This document shows positions 31,525 through 34,767 of a DNA stretch of 34,767 bases, in pieces. Below the pieces are notes generated by a model. That model searched no databases and was not told the origin of the DNA. It was given only the letters and a program-made list of their open reading frames with translations. The DNA is from an uncultured Bacteriovorax sp. (GTDB lineage: Bacteria > Bdellovibrionota > Bacteriovoracia > Bacteriovoracales > Bacteriovoracaceae). A program made the position numbers and the translations under genes. The first letter of the stretch is position 1, and each line of letters opens with the position of its first letter. Location of the stretch: the NCBI GenBank assembly GCA_946480715.1, contig CAMLKK010000030.1, positions 1 through 34,767 on the forward strand. The letters are read 5' to 3'.

Positions 31525-32903
31525 TAATTCTTTCCTATTAAATTTTCAATATCACGTGCTTGTCTTAAACCTATGATCTCAATATCAAATTTACCTTTCA
31601 ACTCCCGAGCTGTTTTTTCCGATGTGACAACTCTTTTGTAATTCAATTGTGCCATCTCTTTAATTCTCATTTCCATTTGAGGCACTGATCGAACTTCGCC
31701 GGTTAGTCCCACCTCTCCAACAAAAATGGTACTGGAATCAATCGGTTTTCCCCTATATGAACTAAGGAGAGAGGCGATGATGGCGAGATCTGATTCACGA
31801 GATGTTAGCTTCATCCCACCCACAACATTTAGATAAATATCATTAAAACCTAAAGGTAACCCAAAGTATTTCTCGATCACTGCAACCATCATCGAAAGGC
31901 GGTTGTTATCTACTCCTTGAGTAGTACGTCTTCCATTTCCAAATTTATTATCGACAACCAAAGCCTGTATTTCCACAAACAGGGATCGCGAACCTTCTAT
32001 GATACAAGTAAGTGATCGCCCAAATGATTCTTTAAGTTGATCATCAAGAAAATACTGAGAGGGATTTTTTACTTCTTCCAATCCATTTTCTCGCATCTCG
32101 AAAATTCCAACCTCATTGGTATTTCCAAAACGGTTTTTCATGGCCCTGAGAATTCTATATTGCCCGAATTGATCACCTTCAAAGTAAATCACAGTATCAA
32201 CCATGTGTTCGAGAATTTTTGGACCTGCAATTGAGCCTTCTTTCGTAATGTGACCAATAACAAAACAAGTTATGCCGTTTGCCTTAACATGATTCATGAG
32301 CTCATAAGTGACTTCTCTAATTTGAGATACAGTTCCTGGTGCAGAATCAATTTCAGAAGAGGTTGTTGTTTGAATGGAATCAATAACTAGAAATCTTGGC
32401 TTTAATTTATTTATCTGTTCTAAAATTTTTTGCCAGTTCGTTTCATTGTAAATATAGAAGTTGTTGTTATTAACTCCAATGCGTTTTGCTCTTTCAGCAA
32501 CCTGGCCAGTTGATTCTTCACCACTTGCATACAAGACTACTGCATCTGTGTAAGCTTGAGAGAGTTTCCCCATAACACTTGTAAGCAAAGTCGATTTTCC
32601 AATCCCCGGCTCGCCACCAATCAAGATTAATGAACCCGGAACAACTCCACCGCCAACAACACGATCAAATTCATTCATTCCCGAACTTACTCGAAACTGT
32701 TGTTGCAAAACAATTTCATTCACTAGTTTAGGTGATTCTGAATTTTGCGTTGTTCTTTTGTGGGCGCGATTAAGATCTTTCGCTGCCACTGAAGTTTCTT
32801 CAACAAAAGCATTCCAAGAGCCACACTCTGGACACTTCCCCATCCATTTGCTTGTTTGATAAGAACAATTTTGACAAATGAAAGTGGATGTCTTTTTGGC
32901 CAT
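31524..32903 (-). CDS. radA: DNA repair protein RadA
   Basis: 459 residues, the normal length. N-terminal zinc finger Cys10, Cys13, Cys24, Cys27 (CQNC...CPEC); Walker A GGEPGIGKST at about 96-105; the RadA-specific KNRFG motif at 256-260; and a Lon-like C-terminal domain with VGEVGLTGEVRSVPQMEMRI. RadA is a RecA-like helicase that drives branch migration during recombinational repair. It starts 11 bases after the ligA stop, with AGGA about nine bases before the ATG. It belongs to a housekeeping block, with an FkbM methyltransferase gene attached downstream. Confidence 0.95.
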   Translation of the reverse strand: MAKKTSTFICQNCSYQTSKWMGKCPECGSWNAFVEETSVAAKDLNRAHKRTTQNSESPKLVNEIVLQQQFRVSSGMNEFDRVVGGGVVPGSLILIGGEPGIGKSTLLTSVMGKLSQAYTDAVVLYASGEESTGQVAERAKRIGVNNNNFYIYNETNWQKILEQINKLKPRFLVIDSIQTTTSSEIDSAPGTVSQIREVTYELMNHVKANGITCFVIGHITKEGSIAGPKILEHMVDTVIYFEGDQFGQYRILRAMKNRFGNTNEVGIFEMRENGLEEVKNPSQYFLDDQLKESFGRSLTCIIEGSRSLFVEIQALVVDNKFGNGRRTTQGVDNNRLSMMVAVIEKYFGLPLGFNDIYLNVVGGMKLTSRESDLAIIASLLSSYRGKPIDSSTIFVGEVGLTGEVRSVPQMEMRIKEMAQLNYKRVVTSEKTARELKGKFDIEIIGLRQARDIENLIGKN

Positions 32904-32914
32904 TGTTCGTTTTC

Positions 32915-34767
32915 CTATTTCATGAGTTTCATCAACTCAGCTTCAGTTATGATTTTTATTTTTAAATCGAGTGCCTTTTTAAACTTACTCGAGCTTGGAT
33001 CTGTTTCATTAGAGACCAAAATATCTGTATTTTTTGATACAGATGAAACAACAATCCCGCCGGCTTCTCGAATCATATCTTCAACCACGGGGCGCTTTTC
33101 TGAAAGAGCACCTGTGATACAAAGTTTTTTACCGGTAATGGCCGTTTCTCTCGTCTCTTCAACTTCAAACTCAAAACCAACTTCAATCAATCTATCGATT
33201 AAAGAATGCTTTTCCTGCAAACTATGTAAGAAATCAGCTGCCGATTTTTCAGCAAATCCTTCAATGCTCATTAGTTTTTGCAGATCTAGGTCTTTTATCT
33301 TTTCTATTGAATCAAAACCAGCTCTCACGACCTTTTCACATTTATTATATGCACCACCCGAAATTCCAAGCGCAGACAGAAATGTGATGAGATCTACTTG
33401 TTTCGTTTTTTGAATACCATCAATTAATTTTGCGCTTAATTTGTCTTTAACCTTATCTATTTTCATAAGGTCACTGGCCTCGAGCAGATAAAGATCTGGA
33501 ATATTTTTTACCAAACCAGCATTAATCAACTCTTCTAATCTCTTGCCACTAAGGTCTTCTATGCCAATCTTCTGAATGAAGTTAAGGATAACTTCTTTGT
33601 TTTTACCCGGGCACTCGGGATTCACGCAGAAAATTCTGATATCTACTATTTCAACTTTTTTCTCACAGCTTGGGCAATAATGAGGAACCACGAACGGATT
33701 TTTAGATGATTTTACGACCGACAAAAATTTCGGAATAACTTCTCCGGAGCGGATAATTTCAATTGTATCACCGGCCTTAAGTTGGTTTTGTTGAACCAAC
33801 CCAAAGTTATGAAGGGTTACTCTCGAAATCATGGCGCCTGAAAGCTCAACCGGCTCCACTTCACCCACCGGAGTGAGAATTCCATTACGTGAAACAGACC
33901 ATGTGATTTCTTTAATTGTCGTTGTCTTAGATTCACCCTGAAATTTAAAAGCTAGCTTATAGCGCGGGTGATGAGACGTTTCTCCAAGCTCTTCGTGCAA
34001 AGCCATTTTATTATAAGTAAAAACAATTCCATCAATCTGAAACTCACCTTCACTCATAAAGTGACGAGCGTGATCGATAACTTTTTCCAGGGTCTTTACG
34101 CCCTTATGAACTTCATATTCAGGAATGGTGAAACCTAAGTTTTCCATCCTAGTAAATTTTTCTTCTTCGAGTTTAATTGGTTCATCACTAATATAATCGA
34201 ATGACATGAATTGAATGTATCGGCACAATTCCAGATTATCTTTTCGTCCCATCAGACCAGCAACAATGTTCCTTGGGTTAGTGGGTTTTTCCAGCCCCAT
34301 GCTAACCATTTCGGTTGAAAGGTGAAAGAAACTCTCTTCATCGCAATAAAGCTCACCGCGAATTTCAATTTTATTTTTGTTGTTTATCAACTTCGGTACG
34401 GAGTTTACCCACAAAACTTTCGGCATAATGTTTTCACCGTAAGTTCCATCTCCGCGCGTTTTAGCCTTTGAAAGTTTTCCGTCCTCATAGATAAGTGAAC
34501 AACTGATACCGTCGAGTTTCATTGTCGAAAGAATTTCTTCTTTTCCCATCCAACCTACAAGATCATCAAGGACATAGGTTTTTTCAAGAGAAAGCATTTT
34601 TTTATCATGCTTAATTTTATCGCTTGCGGATGTTGTCGATCCCACAACACTCAATACTGGATTCTGGGGATCGATAGATTTTAATTCTTCTTCAAGTTGA
34701 TCGTATTCATGGTCTGATATTTCTGGTCGGCCCTGATAATAGAGCGCTTTATGCTTCAAGATTTGCT
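32915..34767 (-). CDS. ligA: NAD-dependent DNA ligase LigA (5' end beyond window)
   Basis: The frame stays open to the right edge. The first visible residues are QILKHKALYYQGRPEISDHE, matching the NAD-binding Ia domain a few residues after a normal start, so about 15 N-terminal residues are outside. A TTG at 34759 is probably internal. The adenylated lysine is in KLDG (codon 34519-34517), followed by KAKTRGDGTYGENI. Then come the OB-fold (SRVTLHNFG), the four-Cys zinc finger (YCPSC...FCVNPECPG), helix-hairpin-helix repeats and a C-terminal BRCT domain (GKKLCITGALSEKRPVVEDM). It seals nicks during replication and repair. Some motifs vary from the norm, for example NPRNIVAGLMGRKD. Confidence 0.94.
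   Translation of the reverse strand, partial: QILKHKALYYQGRPEISDHEYDQLEEELKSIDPQNPVLSVVGSTTSASDKIKHDKKMLSLEKTYVLDDLVGWMGKEEILSTMKLDGISCSLIYEDGKLSKAKTRGDGTYGENIMPKVLWVNSVPKLINNKNKIEIRGELYCDEESFFHLSTEMVSMGLEKPTNPRNIVAGLMGRKDNLELCRYIQFMSFDYISDEPIKLEEEKFTRMENLGFTIPEYEVHKGVKTLEKVIDHARHFMSEGEFQIDGIVFTYNKMALHEELGETSHHPRYKLAFKFQGESKTTTIKEITWSVSRNGILTPVGEVEPVELSGAMISRVTLHNFGLVQQNQLKAGDTIEIIRSGEVIPKFLSVVKSSKNPFVVPHYCPSCEKKVEIVDIRIFCVNPECPGKNKEVILNFIQKIGIEDLSGKRLEELINAGLVKNIPDLYLLEASDLMKIDKVKDKLSAKLIDGIQKTKQVDLITFLSALGISGGAYNKCEKVVRAGFDSIEKIKDLDLQKLMSIEGFAEKSAADFLHSLQEKHSLIDRLIEVGFEFEVEETRETAITGKKLCITGALSEKRPVVEDMIREAGGIVVSSVSKNTDILVSNETDPSSSKFKKALDLKIKIITEAELMKLMK

Overview
The window reads as part of the chromosome of an AT-rich, Gram-negative, delta-type bacterium. 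The gene style (long tightly packed polysaccharide operons, a giant gingipain-like protein, divergent housekeeping proteins) would fit Bdellovibrionota such as Bacteriovoracales. That placement is an impression from family make-up only, with low confidence. Coding density is very high: genes overlap by 1-14 bases or abut, and no stretch over 300 bases lacks a gene. No tRNA, rRNA, insertion sequence, integrase or CRISPR array was seen.

Layout. (1) 1-10650 is one flank of a surface-polysaccharide locus. It holds a left-truncated glycosyltransferase, a Wzx-type flippase, several GT-B glycosyltransferases, a Wzy/O-antigen-ligase-like membrane protein, a MraY/WecA-family lipid-carrier sugar-phosphate transferase and a short SLBB export protein. 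(2) 10717-14741 holds a compact set that looks like a ribosomally made, post-translationally modified peptide (RiPP) pathway. It has a radical SAM/SPASM protein, a PqqD-type recognition protein, a PF14907-type nucleotidyltransferase, a Ser-His signal-peptidase-like protein, an HprK-like kinase and an untracked 59-residue peptide gene at 14562-14741. (3) 14782-22263 is one 2493-residue secreted protein with three repeated beta-rich modules, a gingipain (C25) peptidase domain and a Cys-membrane-Arg tail. (4) 22341-28357 is an ABC-2 exporter followed upstream by two tandem copies of a two-gene module (degenerate BY-kinase-like ATPase plus Wzz-like chain-length protein). (5) 28354-30524 is two more glycosyltransferases. 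(6) 30682-34767 is an FkbM methyltransferase, RadA and the 3' part of LigA, where housekeeping sequence begins.

How it works together (inference). The sugar genes would build a lipid-linked repeat unit (MraY-like initiator, GTs), flip it (Wzx), polymerise it (Wzy) and control its length and export (Wzz, SLBB). From 30524 down to 13262 the minus-strand genes form one nearly continuous run, so the peptide, its kinase and peptidase, the C25 protein and the ABC exporter may be co-expressed with polysaccharide export. The peptide has a lasso-leader-like YxxP motif, two cysteines and a C-terminal serine. The kinase and nucleotidyltransferase are the same pair known to decorate C-terminal serines in some lasso peptides. 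The lasso cyclase and the usual leader peptidase are absent, while a radical SAM enzyme and a signal-peptidase-like protein are present. This is the part most likely to be a little-described system.
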